From Dastarcus helophoroides (taxonomy: Eukaryota; Arthropoda; Insecta; Coleoptera; Bothrideridae), in NCBI GenBank assembly GCA_028583605.1, contig CM053328.1, forward strand, positions 13,691,086 through 13,755,085: a stretch of 64,000 nt of DNA. The letters are read 5' to 3'. Both the position numbers and the translations under genes were made by a program. The stretch's first letter is position 1. Every line of letters begins with the position of its first letter. Shown here piece after piece: positions 10,911-24,800 of the stretch. Under the pieces are notes generated by a model. That model worked only from the letters and a program-made list of their open reading frames with translations, did not search any database and was not told where the DNA came from.

Positions 10911-13639
10911 TACTCAATATAGAAAAGGGCTGGTTTAATTTTTAAGTCGTAATTTTTGGCAAAAAAATGCATAATTTCTACTTAAATTCCGAATTTCCAG
11001 AATTTTTTTTATAAATGCCAAGATTTTCTTGGCGATTTTTTCTCACAATTTCAAAATTTTTACAATTTTGTGTTAAAGCTTAAATCTCATTTAAAAAATC
11101 AATAAGTTTTCCCGAAATTTGAAAGTTTTTTTTTCTTAAAATTTGGATTTTGAAGCCTATTTTTATATAAATAATATAGACGTTAAATAAAGTCTACATT
11201 TTAAGTTAAAATAGTTAAAAAAATACCTATCCTAGTTTACTAAAAAAATTTAAATCTTCGCTATTAACTTCGAAATATTAGTGTTTTTTTTTTTTCGCAC
11301 ATATGGCTGTAATATCGAAATATTCACTTTCCTAAGAAAAATTAAGCTTTGATCAAAGTTACGAAGTATAGTAAAAAAATAGAGAAATTCCAAATTTTAA
11401 GAATTCATCGCACATGAGCGACAAGTTTATTTTCGTCTTTAAATTCTAAGTTTTTCTAGAGATTTGAAGCTTCAAGCGAAATGTTAGGTTTAAATGTCAG
11501 CACTTCTAGAAAAACTTCAAATTTTCGAGTTTAAAATTGAATTTTCAATACTGGTTTCGAAAACTTTAAGAGTTTCGAGTTTTTTGAAATGTTAAATTTC
11601 TTCTTAAAATTCTGAGTCTAAGCCTACAATGTTTAACTTTTTTTTTGTGTAGAATTTCATCTTCAAACTCGGAATTTTCTAGAAACTTTGATTTGAGTTT
11701 CATAAAGTTTTAAAGATTTTTTCGATATCTACCAAATTCAAATAAAATAGTAATATTTTTGTCTTGAAATTTTGTGTTCAAATTCAGTTTTTTTGTACTT
11801 TTCCTTGTTTCGGTTGTTTTGTTAAAACTTTTCTGTTCCGAGTTTTTTTTTAAATTTCGACTTTTTTTACAAAAGTTTTTGGAAAATTATAGATAAATAT
11901 TAATATTCTTTCTATTTTATTTTTAAAATAACATTTTTAAATTTAATCTTAAAATTTGAAGCCACCAATTTTGGACCGAAAAATAAGTTGAAACTAAGGT
12001 TTTTGCCTAAAGTGGTCAAATCCGAAACCAATCGGCTCTAATAAAAATATTGGACAAAGTTCAATTTGTGATAAACTCTCTTTATTTTTTTTAACTAAAA
12101 AGAAAGTAAGAAAGTGGGCAATTATGGGGATTGCCGATAAAAGTGAAAACTTAAAACTATGATATAACAGGTTTTTTTTTAATTTTCAAATTGTAATGTT
12201 AAAAATAAAAATTTCATAATTTGTAAAATAAAATTATATTTTCTAGTTTTTATATATTCTATTTTTGTATTTAATCTAGTCTTTGATGTTGTCTATTTTG
12301 GGTACCTGCATATTAAAAAAGCTGTCACACTAGCTAAATTTTATATTTGCATACCACATTTAAAGACATTTCAAAAAAACATGTTTTCAGTGTACTGATT
12401 TTTAGGATTATCATGTTGGCGGATGAGCGAGGTGGCGGATTAGCGAGATTCGGATTAGCAGGTTGTCGAATTACCGAAAACATGTAATAATTCGAAAAAA
12501 ACCGTAATTTTGCTTAAATATTCCATATTTTCGAATTAAGGTCTCATCTCGGTAATCCGACACTTTGGGTAATTCGGTGTGAATTTGAAAAGTCGTCGAA
12601 AAACACAAATTTAGAAGAAAATTAAAATACAATTTAAACAATTATAGAATACACATTTTCGCACATTCAATCTAAATTTAGGGATTGGATTAGATTATCT
12701 GGTAAGTAGTTCTAATTGGCGTTTTTCGGTAACGTGAAATCATTTGGGAGTCGCTTAACGCGCCTAAAGATGTTTTAACTTCAAAAATAATTTTTTCGAA
12801 CTGTTGGAATTAACATTATTTAAAAAAATTTCAAATTTCCATTGTTAATGACAACATTTTATGGAGAAATGTTTTAAATAAAAATTAGGCGACAATTAAA
12901 TAACATTTTCAGGGTCAAGATCAAAGTGAAAATTTTGATTTTGATTTTAAATTTAAATGAAATTTTAAAAAGATAATAACAATTTAAAAAAACTGAAAAT
13001 TTTGTAAAAATAATTTTTTTTTCAAATTTTGTGAAGCATTATTTTCCTAATTTCATGCTGAATTTAAAATGTTTGGGTAATTGCAGAAACTGAAATGAGA
13101 AAATTTTGAGAAAAGTTGAAGTTTCTAAAAAAAATCTACATTTAAGCGGATTCAAGAACGCCACGGGCCGTGAACCGCAATTGCCCACTTCCTGGTATAA
13201 TTGCTGTATATAAAATAATTTAAAAATTATATTGCTCCAAGCGTTTATCACTCTACGCTCCAAGTAACCAACGCTTTATCAAAGACTTAGTTCATAGTTA
13301 GTGTATTCGAAAATCACAACTTAAAAAAAGCATCGGGCACTGAAAAATACCTTAAAAAACCCACTGACGTTATAATACCAACATGTGTGCACATCTTAAG
13401 AATAAGTGGAAATCTCAACAATAAATTTACAAGAAGACAGATTAAATCGTCAATAATAAGACAATGTCATTGTGAAAAGATAAGTTCACAAAATCTTCAA
13501 AGTAATGAGGCGAATTAAAATGACAAACACACTCACTAGATATACTTTCTACTAAAAATGTGTATTTTATTACCAAGAATATGATACATGATGAATCGAA
13601 AAGATAATAATTTATAGGCTCCGATAGCTGAGATTTCTA
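10911..13639. other. AT-rich intergenic low-complexity sequence
   Basis: No gene is seen. Most of it is degenerate AAATTTTCGACTTTTT-type repeat. A patch at 12412-12582 has GGCGGATTAGCGAG, ATTCGGATTAGC, GGTAATCCGACACTTTGGGT and GTAATTCGG, resembling the TTAATCCGGC-type ends of pogo/Tigger transposons, but I could not define a complete element. Confidence 0.5.
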
Positions 13640-13980
13640 TTATAAAATCTTTGAAAGTCTAAAATGTCTGATGTAAATATACCGTTACGGTACATTCACA
13701 GGAGCGAGATATGCTGCAAGGTAGTTCAAGCAAAACTGAAGCATAGTACTGGGGAGAATCTCGCCCCCAAAAGCGATTGCAGCGCCACGCATTGTCCGCC
13801 CCAGCATAAGATACGCATATTTGTATACGGTTTCGTCTCTTTACTACATATCACCCAAAGGTACAAGGCACTCCTTCAAACGTCATCTATCGGACCAAGC
13901 GCAAACTGGGAATTACTTCCATATGGTCGAAAACGTGGTAATATGCAACCCAGACTGCTGCACGTGTAGCCCTTTGTAAA
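13640..13980. other. composition island of unknown function
   Basis: This stretch has clearly higher GC than its surroundings and little of the low-complexity repeat. It contains a 101-codon plus frame (13664-13969) with no recognisable domain, codon pattern or splice context. It could be an old transposon fragment, a promoter/5' exon of an unseen gene, or a transcribed non-coding exon. It lies just outside the inverted-repeat element at 13994-15135. Confidence 0.3.
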
Positions 13981-13993
13981 CTCTAAGATACAG

Positions 13994-15135
13994 GAGGCGT
14001 TAAATACCGCGACGCATTCCAAAAAGTTATTGGTTAAAATTGGTCACGTGATTTGTGAATTTCCATTGGTTGGATTCATAAGATGCGCATTTTTTTAAAA
14101 CATGATATTTGCGTCTTACATCGACTTTACAATAATTCCTACTAGTCTAATGGAATTCTAATCGACAAGTTTATAAACATGTTCATTGCTATAGCGAATA
14201 AAAATATGGGCGAGGGCTTATTTTATGCAGAATAGCGTGTAAAAAAAGTTTAAAACCTGCACATGAACAATCGCATAAGTTATTAACAATGAAAAATTTA
14301 TAAAAAATCAGATTTAGTTTTTTGCGAATACCTTCAAAATTATTAATGTTTGAGAAATTTGAAAAAAAAATTTTAAGGAGAAAAAATTTTATTAAAAAAA
14401 AAGTTTTATCTCCCGAAACTTTTATCTCTATTATTAAAACTTTTGTTGTTGTTTTGTTGTTGAAAAATAGTGCCATCTAGCCTCGAACGCTACTTCGTGC
14501 GCCTGAATGTTGGTCATTTTTTACGTAATTGAATATTGATTTACAAATTTGAAAAAATCCCGAGTTATTAAGTCACTTACATTTTTTTTAAAAACTAACA
14601 GGTATAATAATGTTTTTATTGATTATTCATAAACAAATAAATAACACTTTTGATAAAAAAATAATTTTATTCTCATTTTTGAATATTTTTTTGATATAAA
14701 CTTTAAAAAAAAAATTAACTTGTTTAAAGAATATAATTGAAAACTACTGACATTTTATCTTGGTAATAATAATTCAAATTTAATTAATAACGGAATAAGT
14801 AATAAAGATTTTGCCACAAATGAAACACTTAAAGATATAGGAGTGCATTACTATTCAAATCAGTTGAAATACAGAATCTGACATCCAATCAAACGTTTAA
14901 CCAGCCAAAATGAAGTCAAACCAACCAAATGTAGGAAGCGTTTGAAAAACATAATCAGTTAGTTTGAGGTTTGAGCAGTTTGACTAGCTTGGTACATTTT
15001 TGCGAGAGGTAAAGGTATGCAGGTTTTAAGAAACCCGCGCTTTATGATATCTATTCAGCCAATAGAAATTCAGCAGATCACGAGATGGATTGTAACCAAT
15101 AAACTTTTGGACTGCGTCGCGGTATTTAACGCCTC
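13994..15135. mobile_element. 1.14-kb inverted-repeat element
   Basis: The left end GAGGCGTTAAATACCGCGAC recurs in reverse complement at the right end. Similarity continues inward for roughly 100 bp (paired words include CCAAAA-GTTATTGGTT and ATTTCTATTGG). The interior is AT-rich with no transposase. No clear target duplication was found, so the exact borders and superfamily are uncertain. Confidence 0.55.
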
Positions 15136-15648
15136 GTTAAGAACGAAGGTTGCAGTGCTACCAACTGTTGACATGTTTGCGCTTGATAACAAAACGGTCC
15201 TCCGACAACCAGCAGAGAACTTTTTACTATAATAGGTACTTACGACCTACAGCTACATTTGTAATTAATTAGAAAATTAATTTAAAAATATTTATTTACA
15301 AAATCTGAAAAATATCTACAATATATTAATATGAAATATATATAATATATAACTAACCTTAAGTCTATAGTTAAGTACAACAATAAATACAAAATCGATA
15401 TCAAAATAATTTGATCCGATCGATAGTAATAATTTGTTCTACGAACTTGATTCAGTACAGAAAAACCAAAATTAACTAAAATGCCTATTTTACTGTAATA
15501 ATAAATCACATAACTCGTGCAAAAACCTTGGCAGTTAATTTACTAAATTTCGCTTCTTTAATGGCAGTGAACAATTCCAAAATTTGGCAACTCAAAATTT
15601 CTGCTTTCGCTCCCAATTCGAAACTCTGTATTTACCCGACAATCAGTT
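15136..15648 (-). other. Cht7 3' flank
   Basis: This AT-rich stretch follows the Cht7 stop codon. TTTATT at 15291-15296 is AATAAA on the minus strand and could be the polyadenylation signal. The remainder (15136-15280) holds nothing recognisable. Confidence 0.35.
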
Positions 15649-15864
15649 CTATCTTCTACTAGGAGGCGCAGGCGTATGCTGCATACAACCCTCGACATTC
15701 TCCGGCCAATCGCACACGTTTTGGCTAGGATTGAAAACTAAATTCGAAGGGCACGGCATGTGGTGCTTCCTTTCGCCCTCACACATGTAGTAATGCGTGC
15801 AGTCTTGTTTATCTGGGTGATAACTAATGTGACCATCTTCTTCTTCGCAAGGTCACCTCGTTAG
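15649..15864 (-). CDS. Cht7: Cht7 last exon: CBM14 chitin-binding domain
   Basis: The acceptor TTCTAG precedes 15864. The exon encodes a peritrophin-A type domain with six cysteines (in TCEEE, QDCTHYYMCEGE, MPCPS, NVCDWP and EGCMQ), then TPAPPSRR and a TAG. One extra base lies at the AA of 15849-15850; removing it makes the exon close in phase to the stop. Confidence 0.95.
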
Positions 15865-18800
15865 CTAGAAGTAGCGTGGTTTTTTTAAATTAAACTTCTA
15901 GGATTAGTGGCAGCAACTTACGGTCTTTCGTCGTATATTGACCCGAAGAGAAAGACGTCTCAAAAGGACCCTCGAATTCCAGTTTGACCTTGTAACCAGT
16001 CGAGTTCTTGTCTCATGGCAGTTGATCAGTGGGTACTTACCGCTACCGCAGGAGCCCCTGAAGTCGTCCATATCGACGGACCAAATCATAATCCCCCCGA
16101 AGCCCTCCTCTTTTCAACCAGGCCATCTAAAGCATCACACTCTTAACCAAACATCCCGCCAGAATCCTAAAATATTTACCTTAGTCTTCAGACTTCTTTC
16201 GTCAGTCGAATCCGACCCATTGGTTTCCTCTATAAGCGAAAGGAACCTGCTGCTCGTTATCCCAAACGAGCGTGGTGTTATCCTCCTGAAGGAAATCGCA
16301 GATTTCGTAGAAGCTCAAGAAGCCAGCCTCTGATGTGTATTTGCCAGGTGTGCCGCCACCGCTTGCAGGCGCCCCGATATCGAATTGAGTCGTGTTCACC
16401 AGTTCGAAGCTTCTGCCATAGGTGGGCATACCGATCATAAGTTTTTCCTTGGGGGCACCCTGTTTCACCCACTCTCTGGCCGAGAAATCCTGAAAGATGG
16501 AATAAATACGGTCAGTCAATTTTTTCATTGGAAATCCAACAGAATTTTCTTTTCTAAATTTGCAATTTTGACATTTTTATCAAAATTTTGAATTGCTAAA
16601 ATTTAAGTTTTAAGACGAAGACAAATTTTGCAGAAAAGATGAAAAGAGAAAATAAGAAAATAAATTTTTGAAACAAATTCAGAAATTTTAAAATTTAAAT
16701 TAGAATTTTTTCCAATTAAAGTAAAAATCTTTCGAGTTTAAGCCACAGCATAAAGAAAAAATTCAACACTTTGAAAAAAAGTCGAAATTTATCGAAAAAA
16801 ATTTCGAGCTTACCACCTTAATGCCAGCGTATAGCACCAATGGTATCTGGTACAAGTGGTGGATTGGTACAATTACGATTCGAATATGGACATTTTTAAA
16901 GATATTTTGCCATTTGGTGGGCCCGTGATATTTCCTGTGATAACGATAATACATTTTCTCTACTCAGTTAAATACTAACCAAAAAGTCGGTATTACCTAG
17001 TTTCCTACTAAGTCATGACGATGTGGACAGTAAAAAATGTTGTCAAATGTTAATGTCGATATTTTTAAAAAAGAAATTTTCATAAAGGTCCAAATTACAC
17101 AAAAATAAAAATTTTCAAAATGCTCCAAATTTTCAAAATAAGCCGAATTTTTGAAAAAAGTCAAGATTTAAAAGATAATTTAGGAGAGAAAATATAAAAA
17201 AATCAAAATGTTTCAAGAGTTTTAAAAACTTGAAATGTTTAAAAGTCGAAATAATTAAAAATTTTGAAATTAAAAAAAAAATATTTCAAAAAATAACAAA
17301 ATTCATATAAAAAATCAAAAGTTTTAAAATAAGGCAGCTTTAAAAGTAGTCGGCATTTTGATAAAAAATTGAATTTTGTTTTTTTAAAGACAACATTTTT
17401 AGGAAAAGTAGAAATTTGGAAAAAGTTAAAATTTTCGAAAAGTTGGAAATTTTAAAATTTGACAAGAGAGTAGATTTTTCTAAAAAAAAGATAAAATCCG
17501 AAAAATGTTAAAATAATAAGTCAAAATTTTCAAAAAAGACGAAATTTCAAAAAAGTAACTATTTTTAAAAAAGTCAAAATTAAAAGACAAAAAAAAAATT
17601 ATTAAAAATTGAAATCTTAAGCAAGTGGAGGTTTTGAAATTAGGAGATCTTTTTTAAAAATGCAAAATTTACAAAATTATCCAAACTTCGAAAAGAAAAA
17701 TCGAAATTTTTGAAATTAAAAATTTGAGAAAGGTTCAAAATTTTGATCCAAATGAGAATCTCAAAAAAAAGAAATTTTAATATGTTGAAATATTTGAAAA
17801 AAAAAACAAAATTTAAACTCAGAATTTCACTTTGAAAATTTCTTGTATTTTTTTTAATTTCGACTCCTGTTAATATAACATTTTTAAAAATTTTAATTTT
17901 CTGGAGGTTTCGACAATTGAAAATTTTCACTATTTTTAAATTTTAACTTTTTCCTCAAAATTTTGTCCCTAAAATTTATACATATTTGTTTTGAAATTTT
18001 GACTTTTGTATAAATTTCAACCATCTTTAAAGAATTTCGACATTTTAAAATTCCCGATTTTTTCAAATTATTATGTTTCATGAAAAATCTTGTTTTTTTT
18101 AAAATGTTAAGATTTGACACGTTTTTTTTTGTTGAAAATTTCAGCTTTTTAAAAATTTGATCGATATTTATAAATTTTCAACTTTTTCAATTTCCATTTT
18201 TACCAACACTTTGCCTTTTTCCCAAAATGTTACTTTTTTATTTCGTCTAAAAAATTTAAAATTTTCAAGAAAAGTGGAATTCTTCTGAAAAAAGTCGAAG
18301 CCATTTCATAAAAATTAAAATTCAAAAAAATGTTGAAATATTGAAAAATTTCCAAGTTTTGAAATAAAAACGAATTTAAAAAATATCAAATATTTTAAAA
18401 GTTACCAAAAAGCCAGAATTAAAAAAAATCTTACCTTTAAAAATACTCAAATTTTCCAAAATCAGGGAATTAAAAAAAAACTTGGATAAAACGTCGAAAT
18501 TTTGAAAGAATTGAACTTATCAAATTATAAGTATAGATTTTAAAAAAGGCCAAAAATTTTAAAAATTGTAGAAAATTAAAAAGTAATCTTTTTAATAAAG
18601 TCCCCTTTATCAAACCATTTCGGCAGCTGATTATAAACAAGAGCTTAGAGAAAGATAAAAACATCAACTTACAACTGTTAACTTCTTTTGGTAGCTTGTC
18701 GCGCTCTCCAATGGGAATAGTGGCGAATTGTGACCCACCGTTCTCTCCCATTGACCATGAAAATCGTACGTCATCACGTTGATAAAATCCAAATATTTTG

Positions 18801-21800
18801 CAATTTCGGGCACGTCGTAACCAGCAGCTATGGCTTCAAAGGAAGCAGGAACCGCTGCGGTCAGTAGAAGCCTTGGTTGTTCGCTTGTCTTAGCTTCACC
18901 TTCGAAAGCTGTTCGAAGCTCCTTAAGAAGATTAACGTAGGAAACCCTATCGTCAGCACCCCGCGGATACTCCCAATCGACATCTAAGCCATTGAACTGA
19001 TAGTCCCTGAGGAATTCAATAGCGTCATAGACAAATTGATTCATTCTGAAGACATTATTCGTCAGTTCCTTGAAGGGTGTTGAGCCGAAGGCCCAGCCAC
19101 CAATTGCTAGAAGAATCTGTAACAGTTTAAGTTAATTTTTCGCCCAAGGGATTGTTAAAAGTACGAACTTTAAGGTTCGGGTTCTTTTCTCTCAAGGCTA
19201 TAACGCGGTCGTACATTTCGGGATCTTTGTCGCTCGCTTCCGCCAGTTTGTGCTCTTTTAAGGTCGCAAAGGCGTAAACAATATGATGTACAGAGAGTTG
19301 CATCTATATCTTCTGGAACGAATTTTCCAGCACCGGGTCTTTTCCTCGACCAGCTGGTCATGTAGCAAAAGACTTGCGGGGGTCGCACTATAAAAAAAAA
19401 GTGATTTTAAATCAAAACTTCCAAAAATAGCTGACACTTGGTATTTAAGCTGTAGAGATTTAGTGACCCTAAGATTTTTTTTTAATAATAAAACCTTGAA
19501 GAGATTTGAATATGATTTGTTCTAGTGAAAAGTAAAATTCTATATGAGGTAACTTTATGTGTAAAAAGAAAAAATGTACAGATTCTGTGTTGAGGTATTT
19601 ATTTCTTATAAAAATTTTTTTTTCAAATTTGAGTCGCGGCTAATTTTTAAGTACATACCTAAAATGTTAACAGAGTTTTACCTTCAAAGCTAAAGCTTAG
19701 GTGTTATTTGATTATGATTGGATAGCTTGGTAGGGGTTTTTGATCGACTTAATAAATAAGTTAGGAAAGCTAAAAAAATAAGTGTGACACAACTATCTCA
19801 ATTCAGCAATATTCCCCCTCTCTATTTTTGTTTTGCCAAACTTAAAAAGCTATAAACCATTAAACAAGAAACGGAGCTAACGAATAACTCCTTACCAGAA
19901 TAAAAAATGTTTTTTCCTACAACTCCACAACTAGAAGAACTTCTCAAGTAAAAAAGATAAAACTTCAGGGTAAAAAAAATCTCTCTAACCTTTTTTATGC
20001 ACAAGAGCGCTCTTAGCTGAGATCTTCTTGTGATGTTTGACTCTACCCAAAACTTCGGAAGCTGATATTTTAATGGGTGCTGGCTTCTCTACAGTTTCTT
20101 CCTCTTCTTCCTCATCGGGACTTCCGGCGACCTCAGCCCAATCGACGTCTTTGGCGTCTTTGCCTCTAGAGATACCTCGAAGTTCCTCTCTGAAAGACGT
20201 ATCTGCTAAAATTTGGTCTACTTTTGAGGTTAGACTTACCTCATGGCGCCGATTAGAGGATATTTGACTTCGCCCCCACAAATTGTGCCGCTGAAGTCGT
20301 CCATGTCGACGGTCCATACCATGGCGCCGGCGAAATTGTTCTCCTTGATCCACTTCATCTTATGTCTTATAGATTTTTCGTCATCGAAACCGATCCATTG
20401 GTCACCGTGGACAGCGTATGGAACTTTCATTTCGTTGTCCCAAACGTACGACGCGCCATTTCTTAACATTTCACATATCTGAAATAATTCAGAATTGACA
20501 TTTTCGTTTTCTAGAAATTATTTTTTTCTCAAATTATTTCTTCGTAAATTTCCTCTTTTTTAGAACAAGGACCATTGTCAACTTCTTGTCACTCTTGTTG
20601 TGAAATAGAGAATCTCCGGAAAATTGCATGATTCAGAATAGTTTATTACTAAACATGTAGTAGGAATTTCAAACCAATTCAGAGAGATATGCAAGAAATT
20701 ATTTAATAAAAATATTCAATCCCTTCTACTACTAAATTTAATTTTAATGGTTGGTGGACAAAATCGCGAGACGCGTTTCTAAAGGCAATGTTCTGCAATT
20801 TTCTCTAGACAAATGGGCAAAAAATCACATGCTCCTCAACTCCTTGGAAAAAAACAACAATTTCAAAGATTGCCGTTTTACTTGTGACGGTATCTAGAAA
20901 ATTAATTTAGCCTATTTGCTTGGACGTGAACGTGTGAAAAATTCTCTGGACCATTTTAAGGTTTTTTAGACTTTATCTAAAGACAAAACTCTCAATTTGT
21001 CTATATATAAAGTTGCGTGATTTTGTCTACGAGTGTGTACTAGCCTTAGAATTTTCATCATAAACGTAGTAAGTGTAATAAGCTCTATATTCACTTATTA
21101 TTAGGATACAAATCAAAATTCTGAAGCTCAAAATCTAGCCTAAGATTCCCAAAATAAAACCCAAACCTACCTCATAATATGCCAAAAATCCCGATTCTTT
21201 GGTGTATTTTCCCTCTTTCCCGCCTCCGGTGCTGGGAGCGTGAACTTTGTATTTAGCCGTATTGGCCAACGTGAAAGTCCTTCCATATGTGGGCATGCCG
21301 ATAACCAATTTTTCCTTGGGAGCACCCAATTTCACCCAAAGATTGGCCGCGTAATCCACGTTCAGCTGCTTCTGGTAGGTGCTGTCGCTACTAGGCGAAT
21401 ACAACGGGGCGTTATGGCCTGTCTCTCGTTCCCATTTCCCATGGAAATCATACGCCATCAAATTGATGAAATCCTAAGTAGGAAGCCACGGCTGGGACGT
21501 CGTAGCCGGCCTTGATGTTGTCCGGGCCTACTGGCACGGCTGCCGAGAGAAGAAGACGAGGTTTTTTGACTTCTTGGGCTTCCGCTTCGAAGGATTCTCG
21601 TAATTCTGAAAAACATGATGAATGGTTTCTTCTAATTTTTGTAACATTATCATTTTGATTATGAGTAAATGACAAAATGACACAAGCTGGGACAGATTTT
21701 TTTTTAAAAGTTACTGATAATTTAACAAGCTGTTGTCATATTTTTGCATTACTTTGGCAATACAATCTTTTGAGAACCAACATACTAAAGGTAAAGTCAC

Positions 21801-24800
21801 TTCAATCAATAATTTTTCTTATCTCAAAATGAACTAAAAAAATCCTTAATTGCTACAACATTTAAAACAGATTTATATTTTTTCCGAATAAAATTTTTTT
21901 ACACATTCTCTGATTAAATCTCCAGGAAAAAACTTGTACGGTAATCGCTTATTTTTTTAGGAATCGCTTAGAAATAGAATTAAAGTCTTGATCTCGTAGA
22001 GTACCAACAATTTTAAACGCACTCTGACGCACAATGACGATTTCTGCTAAGCGCCAGTATTGGTATTCAATAGGCTGATCCTCTACTACACGTGCAAAAG
22101 GCTGAATAGTGAAGTCTATATCATATTCTGTTTGCACACCCTTTTTAAAGCTAATTTTAGAAATAATTAAAAAGTTGAAAAATTTGGTAATTTGTAATAA
22201 ATATGAATACTTTATTATACAACAACTAATGAAAAAAAAAATGAACCCCAACCTCTTACGTAGACGGCAGCACTTAGTTACTGTCTTTGCTATTTGCCTT
22301 CGTTGCTTTTGTTTCCGCTCTTTTTAATCTTAATTTTAGGTATGTATTAATTACATAGGCAAGAAACGAAATGAATATTTGGAGAATTGTTTAAGGTTCA
22401 TGGAGGAATTTTCCAGCGGTAGACTTTCTTTGACCTCATTACTCGCCTCCAGCGGTGTATGACGAGAATGACAAAAGACAGTCACTTAAGTAGAATATGT
22501 ATGTAATAGAAAGTGTTTTATAATCTGCAATTATTTTAACCGACTTTAACTTATTATACGCTGCATTACTTGTTCCATTTCCACCAGCCCAATGGTGTGT
22601 AAATTCCCCAAGTTAACAGATTAAACATATTTTTGATTAATGTGGTTGTCTAAAGCGATCGTGAAATGGCACTTACCTTTCAGCAGAAGGACATAATTCT
22701 TTTTATCTTCACTTCCTTTTGGATATTCCCAATCAATATCCAGACCATCAAAACCACGTTCTCGTAGGAATGGAATCGCGCTGTATATAAAAGTCTGACG
22801 GTTGTATCTCGTCTTGGTCATATCTTTAAATTTCTGCGTTCCAAAGGACCAACCACCTAAAACATTCATTTACCCTTAAACATTTTCTATCAATTTATCC
22901 TAAATAAAAAATAAAATGTACATTTAATTTTAACCTAAACATATAAATAGATCTAAGAGTTCAAAGAAACAACCAAAATCTTGAGATGTAAAAAAACACA
23001 AGCTAAAGATATTTCCAGGAAGAAGGTAAAAATTTCTATAAAATCCCGGAATTTCCCATTTGAAGAATAATTTAAAACCAAAACCCAATTTATAAAAGAA
23101 CTCTTCTGAATAGCAGGGTATAAAAAATTGTAATTTCGAGATTAAAATAAAAATGTAGAAAAAAGAAGTGGCGTAAACAAACCATTTTCCGCTCGGGCGG
23201 TCTCTGAAAATATCCTTTATAATTAAAAGAAACGTCTTCAAAATATATTTTTAGCCGCAATTTATGCTCGACGCGACCCTTGTAAACATCAGGCTCCACC
23301 CTCTTCCCAAATGATATTCCATAATTCTAACCTAACCAATGCTAACCAAACCTAACCTGATATACGGTGAGTAAGTGATATGGGCGTAGGCAGGATTTCA
23401 TTCAGAGGGGGGCAGCAAATATTTTGAGAATTGAATGGCAAAAAAAGCAAAACCAGAACATTTTCTGGCTACGTATGTTGTATATTTTCACTGAACTGGG
23501 CGAGCTTGAGGGATCGAACCTTCAAATTAAAGCGTAAATTTCAAAAAAAAGCGGAATTTCCAGAAAAGAGTCAACATTTTCAAAACCTTTTAGAATTTTT
23601 TGAAAAATGCTGGAATTTTTAACAAAAGTCGAAACTTCTAAAAGACATATTTTGTGAAAAAATTGAAATATTCAGAAACATTTCTCTCGAATTTTATTTT
23701 ATTTCAATTTTAATATAATCGAAGTTTACAAGAAAGCTTCTTCTCGAAATATTCTAAAAATATTATTCTTAGAATCATAAACTTTTATTAAAATTTCGTT
23801 TCAATTTGGAAAATATGATTGAATTTTGAAAAAAATCAAAATTATGAGACACGAATTTTTAGAAACAAAACGTCAAATCTCGAGATATATGTTGTTCCGA
23901 GAAAAAGATTAATTTGAAAAAACAAGTGAAAATCCAGAAAGTCAAATTAAAACTAAATCGAACATTAAGAAAAATAAAATTATTTTCCAAAAATACCGTC
24001 AAATGTCGAGAAAATAATCAAAATTTCTAAGTAATATTCGAATTTTTGAAAGAATAAGGAAGTTGAGAGAAGAGAACTGAAAATATAAAGTCGTAATTTC
24101 GAAAAGGTTCGAATTTTGAGAAAATCCAATTTCATTTTGGAAAAATATAAAATAATTTCGTAAAATCGAAACGTCAAAATTTTCAAAGATCGAATTTTGT
24201 GAAAAACAGTTGCAATTTTCGGAAAAAGTCGAGTATAAAAAAAATCCCAATTTGCCAAAATTAATTTTATCGGGATTTTTACTGTTTTATTTAAATGTTG
24301 ACGTAATATTTAAATTTCGGTAAAAAAGTTCATTTTTCGCCCAAGCAGAAACATTTTTCTATTTTCTATTTTTTTATTAACATTCCGATCAAGTTTATAG
24401 AACATAAACGAATTTTAAGAAATTAGGAATTTCAGGAAGAAGCCAATTTCGAGGAAAAAGTTTAAAATTATAGAAACATAAAATATCACGAGATAAAAGT
24501 CGAAATTTTGAAAATAACACGAATTTGGAGATACAAGATGAAATTTTTAGAAAGTTTAAGAAAAACGTCAAAATAATTAGAAAAAAACAAATATTAAGAA
24601 AAATACCAGAATTTATAAAAACAATATTAAGAAAAATAACGGAATTTTGAAAAAAAAACGATTTTTAAAAGAACTTAGAAAACGAATTTTGACAATATAG
24701 GCGAAATTTCGAATTTTTGATAAAAGGGAAAATTTTAGGAAAAAGGTTTTAAGAAAAAAAAGGTTTTAAGAAAAAAAAGGTTTTAAGAAATAAAATCAAA

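Noticed and set aside
15584..15790. 68-codon plus-strand frame
   Set aside because: Shadow of the CBM14 exon; the six-cysteine pattern is on the minus strand.
15938..16333. 131-codon plus-strand frame
   Set aside because: It is the opposite-strand shadow of two Cht7 exons, which carry the GH18 motifs on the minus strand.
19985..20353. Continuous 122-codon minus frame through 19985-20353
   Set aside because: Its first third is the antisense-shifted reading of the neighbouring Cht7 exon and the 50-nt intron; only the part from 20189 down is real coding.
16000..21500. Programmed frameshifting in Cht7
   Set aside because: Seven shifts at unrelated sequences without a common slippery site or stem-loop; known Cht7 genes use no frameshifting.
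23320..23360. TAACC/CCTAACCT words resembling insect telomere repeat
   Set aside because: Only a few irregular copies inside an intron; no (TTAGG)n array.
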